A model generated the notes under the pieces. The model saw only the letters and a program-made list of their open reading frames with translations, had not been told where the DNA came from and did not search any database. A program made the translations under genes and the position numbers. From positions 62,001 through 126,000 of the forward strand of contig JAWNZC010000296.1 of NCBI GenBank assembly GCA_035771165.1: DNA of 64,000 nucleotides, written 5' to 3'. Of the stretch, positions 43,396-54,900 are shown in pieces; the stretch's first letter is position 1, and every line of letters begins with the position of its first letter. Origin of the DNA: Paragorgia papillata. Lineage: Eukaryota > Cnidaria > Anthozoa > Scleralcyonacea > Coralliidae.

Positions 43396-43514
43396 TACCC
43401 GGGTGCCTTTTCTCGCGGCAACGGCTTCCGCGTTGTCAGAGTATCACTAGAATCGTGGGCTATATCTTACTATGGTTCAACAGAACTCCTAGTCAGAAGA
43501 CAATCGATGTTGCA

Positions 43515-43630
43515 ATTTTGCAACTGGACCCGATTTGGTCTTAAAATGTATACATTCTTGCCCTCGAAATTTCTATTTTACAAAAATACGGCTAGAAGAT
43601 GCCATTTAATCGAGTGAAATGCTAAATGCT
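43515..43630 (+). repeat. tRNA-SINE tail fragment
   Basis: GCAACTGGACCCGATTTGGT and CTTAAAATGTATA, ending TCGAGTGAAATGC, match the non-tRNA tail of the SINEs at 36 kb in the opposite orientation. The tRNA-like head is absent. Confidence 0.6.
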
Positions 43631-43853
43631 ACTTGTTAGGTCGGCGCGGGGCAGAGAAAAAAGCACGTCTAGACCATTAAACAATTCGTAATTCATCATG
43701 AAACTATAAAAGACGACGCGTGGCATTAGCAGAAAACATCTTGACCAAATAATGTAGATTTAATTTTAAATTCCTATGGAGGCTATTTTCAGTTTGGCGC
43801 TAATCTCCTGAACACTTATATAGACAAAGCTTTCCATATAAAGGATAAGCTAA

Positions 43854-44153
43854 ATTACAGTTTAAATGGAAATACTATACCTTCCCACTTCTGCTTCTGT
43901 AGTTTGTTGTGTGTTACTGTATTTCTGCAGCCACTACAGAAACGTGAGAAAAATCTAGCGATAAAAGTCACTTGTTCTTGATTTATATTTGTTTGTTGGT
44001 ATCGATTTGGGAGAAACATTCGTTATATAATGATTATACTTTTTATTCACATTTTTCGACAAAACATTTTCCTCACGACTACAGAAATACAGTAATACAC
44101 AACAAACTACAGAAGCGGATGTGCATGGGAACGTATTTCCATTTTGACTGTAA
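43854..44153. repeat. TIR element 300 bp
   Basis: TTTAAATGGAAATACTATAC at the left, GTATTTCCATTTTGACTGTA at the right, plus inner inverted TTCTGTAGTTTGTTGTGTGTTACTGTATTTCTG. Confidence 0.7.
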
Positions 44154-44909
44154 ATATAGTCAACCAGCTTTGCTTCGGCGGAATCTTATAAAGATTTTGC
44201 TCACAAAGTATTTAAATAAGACATTCGATACAAGCCGAACTCTCACCTGTCCGAATTAGACGTATTTTTGGTCTGGCTATTACGCCAGACGATTTTATTC
44301 ACCTCTGGGGAAATGCTCTGTCAGAAATGAGTTAGGAAACCTATTGCCTCGAATTATTGCTCGATGCGCGCATAGAAAAATACGATTTGTCTGCCAGCAT
44401 TGGGTTTCAATTATGTTCTTCCTGCGTTTTAATTTTCAAGCGGCGCGCATATTATTCTGAACTTAACGCAATTTTAGTTAGTTGCATTGCCGTCTCACAA
44501 ATTTGTATAGAGCTTAAAAGTAATGAGGATAAAACTTAGAAATACGTGTCCATTCTTAAACTTGCTTTTCTACGCTGAGTAGTTTGTTTTTTAAGAGAAA
44601 GATTAAAGAGCGATTAGTTTGAAAGTCAAATACTAAAATTGCTTTCTGTTTGTTTCTCAGTTATAATTGGGCGGTTAAATTTTACAGATAAAAGCAATTA
44701 GTTGAAAGAGTTCGTGATACATGATACAGAATATAATAGAGTTCAAATACATTCCTTCTCCGTGTCACATCTGTGAATCAAGTTACCCCTTTGTTTCATT
44801 CACCGTCTCGCTTCTCTAATTTCTGTCACATTCTTTTGTCACGCACATCATTCTCTATTTTTGTAACAGTTTAGCTATTTAAGCCGATTCATCGTTGTAA
44901 ATATTCACT

Positions 44910-44940
44910 CTGAAGATGTTACTGATTAGGTAACGAAACG
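44910..44940 (+). ncRNA. Hammerhead-like motif
   Basis: CTGAAGA, a GTTAC/GTAAC stem, GAAA and CG(TT). The same motif is on the minus strand at 21841-21803. CTGAAGA departs from the CTGANGA consensus only where variation is tolerated. Confidence 0.35.
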
Positions 44941-44946
44941 TTAGTA

Positions 44947-45418
44947 TTAAAGTGCCAATGAAACGAAAATCAAGTCTGTCTTATTTGAAAGAACATTTAA
45001 AATTATAGAGTAACATCTTTTGCAGTTTTTCGTTTTCTTGCTTTGTTCTTGAGATATTTTAGTTTGTTTGATATGCAAATTACACATTCGTAGACGCATA
45101 ATGAGCTATCGGAGAAGGTTAGATATTTTTTCTATTATCAAACCAAATTAATTTGAATGAAGCATGTAGATGTATTTCGCCCAGAACACTAAACATGTAG
45201 ATCTTCAAGTGATTATTATATTTGATAATAGCAAAGATACATAACGTTTTCGATAACTCAATATGCACGTGTGACGTCAAAATATTTAATTTGCATACCA
45301 AACTAAAATATCTCAAGAACGAAGCAAGGAAACGAAAAACTGCAAAATATGTTAGTCTACCATTTTAAGTGTTCTTTCAAATAAGACAAACTTAATTTTC
45401 GTTTCATAGGCACTTTAA
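44947..45418. repeat. TIR/fold-back element, family F4 copy 2
   Basis: Same arms as 42122-42605 with more divergence (TTAAAGTGCCAATGAAACGA at the left). It directly follows the hammerhead-like motif. Confidence 0.75.
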
Positions 45419-45597
45419 AGATTCTATATATTATGTGTTCATATTATGCCTTTACTGAAAACTATTTGCTGGGCTATCATATTTTTAATTAATAACTACC
45501 CCCGCTGAGGCAAACAAATTTTTAGACCGGTTTTTAGAAACATAAAAACTAGCACTACTGTCTGGCTTGTCTACCTGTATATTTTTTTAGGAGAAAG

Positions 45598-45652
45598 ATG
45601 AGAACATTTCTAGTCTTCGTGGTTGTGGTGACATGTGTATCGAAGTTAACAG
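45598..45652 (+). CDS. Gene B exon 1: signal peptide
   Basis: ATG at 45598 opens MRTFLVFVVVVTCVSKLT with a strong hydrophobic core, phase-1 donor GTGAGA. TTTTTTTAG right before GAGAAAGATG may be a 5'UTR acceptor. Same phase as gene A exon 1. Confidence 0.8.
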
Positions 45653-48600
45653 GTGAGATCACAGCAGGCCCGGACATTCGTTCTCTTTTCTCTTTTCCGA
45701 GTTTGTTATTATTATAGGAGACATGTAATCTTCGCCAGTGTAAGAGAAAAATCATATGTGGCGGTCGGCCCCTGGTCGCGGATACGAGGGTGACCGGATG
45801 GAATCACGGGTTGCGCTTTGGCAAGGCATAGCTCCCATCAGCCACCCGAGCCAGAGACATTGCTTAGTCACTTGGCCAGGGACGTGGCCAGGGACGTAGC
45901 CATGGCTAGCCGCGGCTCCCCCCCCCTTTTTGATATAAAACAACAGACATGTAACTACAAAACTGATGCAATATGACTAATTGTGTCAGGAAATAAACTG
46001 TAAACAGTGTATTCAATCTACTGAGTGTATGCATTTTGAGTATCTATGTGACGTTTGCATGTTTTGAGTATTTTATATGACGTTTTTTAACCTTCAGAGT
46101 CTGTAAAATCTTCCTCCAAAAGCCAGGAAATGGCATTTCAGCGACTCTCGATTTCAAAATTTCCCGTGGGGCATTCCCCCTAAAAATTTATTTTGATTTC
46201 GGCTCCCCCCCTTTCAAAATCCAGGCTACGTCCCTGCACTTGGCAGCGGGATGACTGTAGCTAAGGGCCTGTTTATAAGATCCCGGTGTACCGGGATGTA
46301 CCGGTGTACCGGGATCTCGGCTTATAGATAATTTACTGTTATTTTCCGAGTTACGTTTACATGGAATTGTCCATATAAACGCGACATCCCAGTAGACCGG
46401 GATGAAGTTTACTGAACTGCAATGCTCGTAACTTTGAATATTACGGTCAGAATTTCGTCCAAATGGTCAGGTCTAGAAACAAAGCGCTGAATAAAAGTGA
46501 AATAACTCCTAACATAGTGGAAATTAGGGTGAGTTTTTGCTTTTTTGCTCCATTTACTTAAATTCCCACGCTTTTTTGACCCAGGATGAAATTTATCCCG
46601 GGCAACCGGGACATCTCGGTATACCGTTAAGTTTGGCAATCTCCAGCATATCGGTACATTGGCAGGCATAGCACGATGACAGATAACACTGGTATCCCCT
46701 ACGAGTTGTTATCATCAGTGAAAAACTCAGCAAGTACAAAGACAACTGAATTGTTGATAGAATGGAGATATTTTTGAAAGGTGTGTTTACAACATGAAAG
46801 GTGTGCACACTGGAACGTAAAACACGAAAAACAGGCTCCCTAGGACAGATGTATTCTTGCTACAAGGGAGGTGTGTTTTTGAAAGGTGTGATCACAATGG
46901 AAGAGGTGTGTTCACAACACGAATGGTGCATGTTCAGAATACGAGAAGTGTGTTCATAATATGTACAAGAAGTCTGCTCACAATATGTACGAGAAGTGTG
47001 TTCACAATATGTACGAGAGGTGTGTTCACAATATGTACGATCGCGCGGTGTGTTCACAATACGAGAGGTGTATTCACAACACGAATGGTGCATGTTCAGA
47101 ATACGAGAGGTGTGTTCACAATATGTATGAGGTGTGTTCATAATATGAGAGGTGTGTTCACAATTTGAGAGGTGTGTTCACAATACCAGCGGTGCGTTCA
47201 TAATATGAGAGGTGTGTTCATAATATGAGAGGTGTATTCACAATACGAGAGGTGTGTTCATAATATGAGAGGTGTGTTCACAATACGAGAGGTGTGTTCA
47301 TAATATGAGAGGTGTATTCACAATACGAGAGGTGTGTTCATAATACGAGAGGTGTATTCACAATACGAGAGGTGTGTTCATAATATGAGAGGTGTGTTCA
47401 CAATACGAGAGGTGTGTTCATAATATGAGAGGTGTGTTCACAATTTGAGAGGTGTTCACAATACGAGAGGTGCGTTCATAATATGAGAGGTGTGTTCATA
47501 ATACGAGAGGTGTGTTCATAATATGAGAGGTGTATTCACAATACGAGAGGTGTGTTCATAATATGAGAGGTGTATTCACAATACGAGAGGTGTGTTCATA
47601 ATATGAGAGGTGTGTTCACAATACGAGAGGTGTGTTCATAATATGAGAGGTGTGTTCACAATATGAGAGGTGTGTTCACAATACGAGAGGTGTGTTCACA
47701 ATATGAGAGGTGTGTTCATAATATGAGAGGTGTGTTCATAATACGAGAGGTGTGTTTACAATTTGAGAGGTGTGTTCACAATACCAGCGGTGCGTTCATA
47801 ATATGAGAGGTGTGTTCATAATATGAGAGGTGTATTCACAATACGAGAGGTGTGTTCATAATATGAGAGGTGTGTTCACAATATGAGAGGTGTGTTCATA
47901 ATACGAGAGGTGTGTTCACAATACGAGAGGTGTGTTCATAATACGAGAGGTGTGTTCACAATACGAGAGGTGTGTTCATAATACGAGAGGTGTGTTCACA
48001 ATACGAGAGGTGTGTTCACAATACGAGAGGTGTGTTCACAATATGAGAGGTGTGTTCACAATACGAGAGGTGTGTTCACAATACGAGAGGTGTATTCACA
48101 ATATGAGAGGTGTGTTCACAATATGAGAGGTGTGTTCACAATACGAGAGGTGTGTTCATAATATGAGAGGTGTGTTCATAATATGAGAGGTGTGTTCACA
48201 ATACGAGAGGGGCATTCACAATATGAGGTGTGTTCACAATATGAGAGGTATATTCACAATGTGAGAGGTATATTCACAATACGAGAGGTGTATTCACAAT
48301 GTGAGAGGTGTATTCACAATGTGAGAGGTATATTCACAATGTAAGAGGTATATTCACAATACGAGAGGTGTATTCACAATGTGAGAGGTATGTTCCCAAT
48401 ACGATTTTGTTCGTCCTCTCATTAGCTACACCGCCGAAACTTGGTGAAAAGCAACCAGACTACACTGATTTTGCCGAACACTTTCGCTTGGTAAAGTGCA
48501 ACATTGAAGGAGATGACCTCACCTACGAGTGGTTTCACAACGGAATAAAACTTGAACCTACATCGTCTAAGTTTCTTTTCTACAGAAATTCTATTTTGCC

Positions 48601-48870
48601 AGCAGAAACAGTAACAGAGTATTATCAAGGAACGTATCAGTGTAAGGCATCCAATAAAGACGGCGCATTACTGGGACCTAAGATCAAGGTCGTCTTCTCA
48701 AGTATGTTTATACATATATATATTTACACACGCAGAGACAGACACAGTTACACATAGATATACACAGACATGCACGCATATATTTACACAGACAAAACAG
48801 ACAGACAGACAGACAAACAAACAAACAAACAAACAAACAAACAAACAAACAAACAAACAAACAGCAGAAC

Positions 48871-48935
<65 letters not shown>

Positions 48936-51900
48936 GACAGGCAGAGAGACAGACAGAAAGACACAGAGGAGCAGACTGACGGACACAGACACACTCGACA
49001 AACAAACAAACAAACAAACAAACTAAACACGGACGGAGGGACACACGCACAGACAATAACACACACAGAGACACGAAAGCAGGCACTATACTCACTCACT
49101 CACTCACTCACTCACTCACTCACTCTCACTCACTCACTCACTCACTCACTCACTCACTCACTCACTCACTCACTCACTCACTCACTCACTCACCCTCCTA
49201 CCAGAGCGCCGAGTTGAGGCCGGGTAGGAGGTTGACACTGACACACATCTATCTACAACCATCCAACAATTTCATCTTATAAATACGACTTCAATATTTT
49301 GTAATTAACATTTCAGTTGTTGGAGCGTTTAACAAATCCGACAGTGTTCTTGAAACAAAGGATGCAACGGTTGGCAAAGATTTGAGGTTGGTCTGTCCCC
49401 CCCGTACCTTCTCCCGCAATGTCTTCTACCACTGGGGAGGACGGCAAGTTGTCACGGGGGCGTGGTTCATTTCGTCAAAGCAGCACTATATGATTATGGA
49501 AGACGGATCGTTGCTGTTTGCCAATGTGAAAGATGAAGATCTAGAGTTCTTTAATGTCGACAAGAACGGAGTCAGTTGTAGTATGGAGTCCAAGGGAAAG
49601 ACAAAACGACTAACTTTTTCACAGAGATTTTTGCTCAAGGAAATTGGAGGTAAGTGTCTGGGTAAGGTATGCCGGTATAAAGGTATGTACGAGTAAGGAA
49701 TTATTAAAATGCCGCCGCTTGGACGAGGATTGCCGGTGTTTATGCGAGGTGTGACGGTTTCCGTTATGGTCTGAAGAATGGCAGTGATTGGGTGTTTAGG
49801 TTTTTCTTTTCTTTCTATTATATTTCTTTCGTTTCGTCTCCTTTCCTTTCTTTCCCCTCCTTTTCTTTCTGTTGCTTTCTCTTCTTTCTTTCCTTCTTTC
49901 TTTCCTTCTTTCTTTCCTTCCTTCCTTCCTTCCTTCCTTCCTTTCTCCCTTCCTTCCTTTCTTCCTTTTTTCCTTCCTTCCTTCCTTCCTTCCATCCTCC
50001 CTCCCTCCCTTTTTATTTTCCTTCCTTCCTTCCTTCCTTCCTTCCTTCCTTCCTTCCTTCCTTCCTTCCTACTTCATTTGTTTTCTTCTTTCCTTTCTTT
50101 TCTTCTTTCCTTTCTTTCGCTTCTTTTGCCCTCTTTTGCATTTCGATCACCAGTGCAAACGGCCCGGGCTACAATGTATTTATCAAACATGTCTAATAGT
50201 CTGTCCACGCTTTCCTTAGCAAGAAACACGGTTCCTTTTGGTCCAACTATACAAACCGAGCTTAAGGACAGAGAAGTGGTTAAAGGAACAGAGTTTGTCA
50301 TTTTACGTTGTGGAGCTGTTGGACTGTAAGTTATTCATTCTACCAAAATCTCTAGATCTATCCCTACCCCTACCTCTATTCCTCCCTCCCCTCCATGTCC
50401 ATGTCCATACCCATGTCCATGTCTATGTCTATGTCTATGTCTATCTATGTCTATGTCCATGTCCATGTCTATCTATGTCTATGTCTGTCTATGTCTATGT
50501 CCATGTCCATGTCTATCTATGTCTATGTCTATGTCTGTCTATGTCTGTCTATGTCCATGTCCATGTCCATGTCCATGTCCATGTCCATGTCCATGTCTAT
50601 CTATGTCTATGTCTATGTCTGTCTATGTCCATGTCCATGTCTATGTCCATGTCCATGTCCATGTCCATGTCTATGTCCATGTCTATGTCTATCTATGTCT
50701 ATGTCTGTGTCCATGTCTATGTCCATGTCCATGTCTATGTCTATGTCTATCTATGTCTATCTATGTCTGTGTCTATGTCTATGTCTGTGTCCATGTCTGT
50801 GTCCATGTCTGTGTCCATGTCTGTGTCCATGTCTATATCCATCTATGTCTGTGTCCATGTCTATGTCCATGTCCATGTCCATGTCCATGTCCATGTCCAT
50901 GTCCATGTCCATGTCCGTGTCCGTGTCCGTGTCCGTGTCCGTGTCTATGTCTATGTCTATGTCTATGTCTATGTCTGTCTATGTCTGTCTATGTCTATGT
51001 CTGTCTATGTCTATGTCTGTCTATGTCTGTCTATGCCTATGTCTATCTATGTCCAAGTCCATGTCTGTCCATGTCCATGTCCATGTCCATGTCCATGTCT
51101 ATGTCCGTGTCCGTGTCTGTGTCTGTGTCTATGTCTATGTCTGTGTCTATGTCTGTGTCCATGTCTATGTCTGTCTGTCTATGTCCGTGTCCGTGTCCGT
51201 GTCCGTGTCCATGTCCGTGTCCATGTCCGTATCCATGTCCGTGTCCGTATCCATGTCCGTGTCCATGTCCATGTCCATATCCGTGTCCGTGTCCATGTCC
51301 ATGTCTATGCCTATGCCTATGTCTATGTCTATGCCCATGTCCATATGTCTGCCTCACACAGTATCATATAGTGGCGTGTGTAAGGGTGCGTGAGATGCCA
51401 CTTTGTGCAAACCGGATCGTAGCCGTGGGCTAGTAACGTATTGCAGTCAATCATTGCGTGTGTTCGTCAAATTTAATCATAGTTAATAGAACTTATACAT
51501 GGTTTGGAAACCCGTCCAAATCATTGTTCTATGTTTTTGTTCAAGTTTATGGAAATTTGTGCAACTTCACGGTGTTGTATTTTCTGTATAATTAAGTTAT
51601 GAAGCAGTAATCCAATAGCAACGATCGGGTTTAATTAGTGTAGTCCTTCATCGTCACGTGTTGTGGTGCTTTATCGTCAAGTGTCCATAGAAATTACTTC
51701 CATATATGGAACTCTATTGTCTTTCAACATCACTTCATGTTGAAAGACAATGGAGCTTCCAAACCATGTATACGTTATATTACTATGATATAATTTACTT
51801 TAAACATATGTAATAATGGAGTACTTTCAGTGATCATCAACGTTTGTTTTTTCCTTGCCCATTTCATTTTTCAGTCCAACGCCAAATTATTCGTGGACAA

Positions 51901-54900
51901 TCACTGGTTTGAATGGCATTGAAAGGCCAATCATCAATGGCCAAGATGGGTATAAACTTCAGGACTTTAATCATGTTTTAATGATCGAATCAGTCGATAC
52001 GAAACACGATGGTTGGTACAAATGTAAAGCTAAGAGCAATTATGGAGGGAGCGAGCACACTGATGAAGTGAAAGGCAGGATTTCGGTGAAAGGTAAGAGA
52101 ATGAATGAATGAACTAAATGAAGGAAACGACGCATATATGCAAGGCTTTAAAAATATATTGGTACATGGTTAGACAGAAGAACAGAGGAATGCGAGGTTG
52201 GTCGACTGTTTGGTTGTTCACTGTGTTGATGGATGGAAAGGGATGAATGAACGGACGGATAAACGAACGAGCTGACGGAGAAAAGAAGATACGAAAAGGA
52301 AGAAAAGAGGAATGGGAAGAAGGGATGAATAGAATGAATAAAACAATAAATGAATGTAGGTAGGAACGAAGGAAGCATAGATGGGTGGATGATTGGGTGG
52401 AGAGAAAAAATAAGGGGAGAAGAAAGGAAGGATGGAGGGGAGGAAGGCAGGAGAGCAGGAAGGCAGGAAGGAAGGAAGGAAGGAAGGAAGGAAGGAAGGA
52501 AGGAAGGAAGGAAGGAAAGGAAAGGAAAGGAAAGGAAGGAAGGAAGGGAAAGAAGGAAGGGAAGGGAAGGGAAGGGAAGGACAGACAGGCAGACGGAAAG
52601 AAATAAGGAAGAAACAAAGCACAGAAGGAATGCAAGAAAGGTTTTATAAGAGCTGAATGAAAAATATCTTAAAACTAGGAAAGTAATGAGCACAGAAACG
52701 AATGACCAACTGACAGACTACTTTAGAATGATATATGTACTATTAAAAAAGATGCGTTTATTCAAAAAGATCGATATCCGTGTTTACTCCTAGGAAAACC
52801 TCAGTGGGCTCCAGAAGGTGAACTCTCCGATGCTTCCCCAACTGAGGGAAGTGGTTTCAAATGGTCTTGCAAAGCTTTTGGCAATCCAGATCCTTCCTAC
52901 ACCTGGCTGTTGAGCGGAGTGAAACTATCAAGCACGTATGACCACTTTAATACTTTATTGTTAACATGACAGCATAAACTACTTATGAACAATAAACTGA
53001 AAAGAACAGAGACAGAGAGAAACAGAGAGAGAAAGACGCAACGAGTAAGACAAGGAAGAACAGAGACAGAAAGAGATATAAATGGATCAGGTACAGAAAG
53101 ACAGAGGGACAGTGAGACAGAACGAGAGGGACAGAGAAAGAGAAAAAGGAACAGAGGGGAACAAAGAATAACAGAGAGAGACAAAGAGGAACCGGTGGGC
53201 GACAAAGTGGAACAGGGGGGACAAAGAGGAACAGAGGGGGACAAAGTGGAACCAGTGAGCTCTATATACAACTGGAGTGATATCTGCTGTTCATTCACCG
53301 GGCGAAGATTGAAGCCAAACATGGCGGACATGTAAGCCTGAAGTACGTATAGTTCCATTCTCCTACGCGGTCATTGATCAAATTCGACTTGACCAAACCG
53401 CGTAGAAGACTGGAACTATACGTACTTCAGGCCTACATGCCGGCAAGTTGTCCGCCACAAAGATATCACTCCAGTTATATATAGATCTCACTGAGCGGAA
53501 CAGAGGGGGGACAAAGTGGAACAAGGGGGAGGGGGGGGGCGCAAAGAGGGACAGAGGGGGACAGAGGAACAGAGGGGAAGAAAGAAGAACAGAGAGAGAC
53601 AAAGAGGAATCGATGGGGGGCAAAGTGGAACAGAGGGGGGACAAAGTGGAACAGAGGGGGGGACAAAGTGGAACAGAGGGGGACAAAATGGAACAGAGGG
53701 GGGACAAAGTGGAACAGAGGGGGGGACAAAGTGGAACCGCGGGGACAAACAGGAACAGAAGGGGACAAAGTGGAACAGAGGGGGGACAAAGTGGAACAAA
53801 GGGGGCAAAATGGAACAAAGGGGGACAAAGTGGAACAGAGGGAGGACAAAGTGGAACAGGGGGACAAACAGGAACAGAGGGGGAGAAAGTGGAACAGAGG
53901 GGGACAAACAGGAACACAGGGGGGACAACGGGGAATAGAGGAGGACAAAGAGGAACAGAAAGAGAAAGAGACAACGAGGAACAGATTAGTTAAGTTGTAT
54001 GTAAGTTAGATCCGTGTCTGGGGCTTAGAAACATTTTGTAAGTATTTGGCCTTTACTCGCACATGTACCAATGTACTACTACAAGTATACGTGGCACTCT
54101 TAACATTTATATTAATTTGCAGCTTCACATGTTTTCTCACCTAGGGATTCATACAACATTGATGGTGGGGACATAACTTTCAAGTCGATTTCAAAAGACA
54201 ATCAGGGTCTTTACCAATGCATTGTGGAGAATAATTTCGGTCATATTTCTTCGTCAGCGGTATTGAAAGTATTGACACGTAAGTTGAACTATAGCTTTCC
54301 TAAAAGAGTTTTTTTTTATCGGGTCAAGTTATTGGTTTAATGCTAAACTCGTGATTTGATTATGATTAGCGCGCACATACCCTTGTCTGGCTAAGTAATA
54401 AGTGACGAGTTTCAAGACACATGACAATGTGTTTCACTGTTCAGAAATAGAATAAAGTTCAACTTAGTGCAATGGACCTTTTCACCAATAGCGGTGCCAT
54501 CTTTAATTCGCAATGCATTAGGTAACAAGCCCAATTGTTATATACCAAAGAATTTCTTTTGCCAAAGATGAAATCTTATTGGTCAAATCATGGTCACGTG
54601 TTGTTCAACAAACTCAATGTTTCTTTCTGCCAAGGGAAACATTGCAATGTATCCCACTGAAGTCAACAATGAAGAAGGAAACAGTGCAATGTTTTCCTCT
54701 GACGTCAGCTTTAATCATGCGTTGTGCACGTGAATACACAATGATTATTGCATCAGATCAAGAACTTTGGACTCTTCGGAGCATTTTGAAAACAAGAGCT
54801 TGTTTCGAGCTTGTCTGGTACGAAATAGTCCATTTTCCTAAAGAAAGAATATCTATACATATCTTCAAAGAAGGTATGGAGAAAACCTGGAGAAATTTAT

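Larger units (their letters stand above)
45653..48425 (+). other. Gene B intron 1: contents
   Basis: Contains the hAT-like element at 45877-46236, a possible TIR element at 46266-46842 (GGGCCTGTTTATAAGATCCC, ACAGGCTCCC) and the 20-bp array up to 18 bp from exon 2. Confidence 0.6.

Noticed and set aside
46868..48408. CRISPR-like array of regularly spaced repeats
   Set aside because: Units are contiguous 20-mers with no unique spacers, in an intron of a spliced animal gene.
49778..50329. 183-codon plus frame across exon 4 of gene B
   Set aside because: Runs through the CTTC array in a frame that is not the one fitting Ig3 and the exon phases; only 50220-50325 in another frame is supported.
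50238..51433. Three overlapping plus-strand open frames of 328-377 codons
   Set aside because: They are the three readings of the (TCYATG)n hexamer, giving VHVHVY, MSMSMS and CPCPCL repeats; a unit of six bases without a stop is open in every frame.
53448..53993. Repeated GTKWNRGGQS-type protein frame on plus and PLCSTLSP-type on minus
   Set aside because: Translations of the 20-bp G-rich minisatellite; present in both cassettes at intronic positions.
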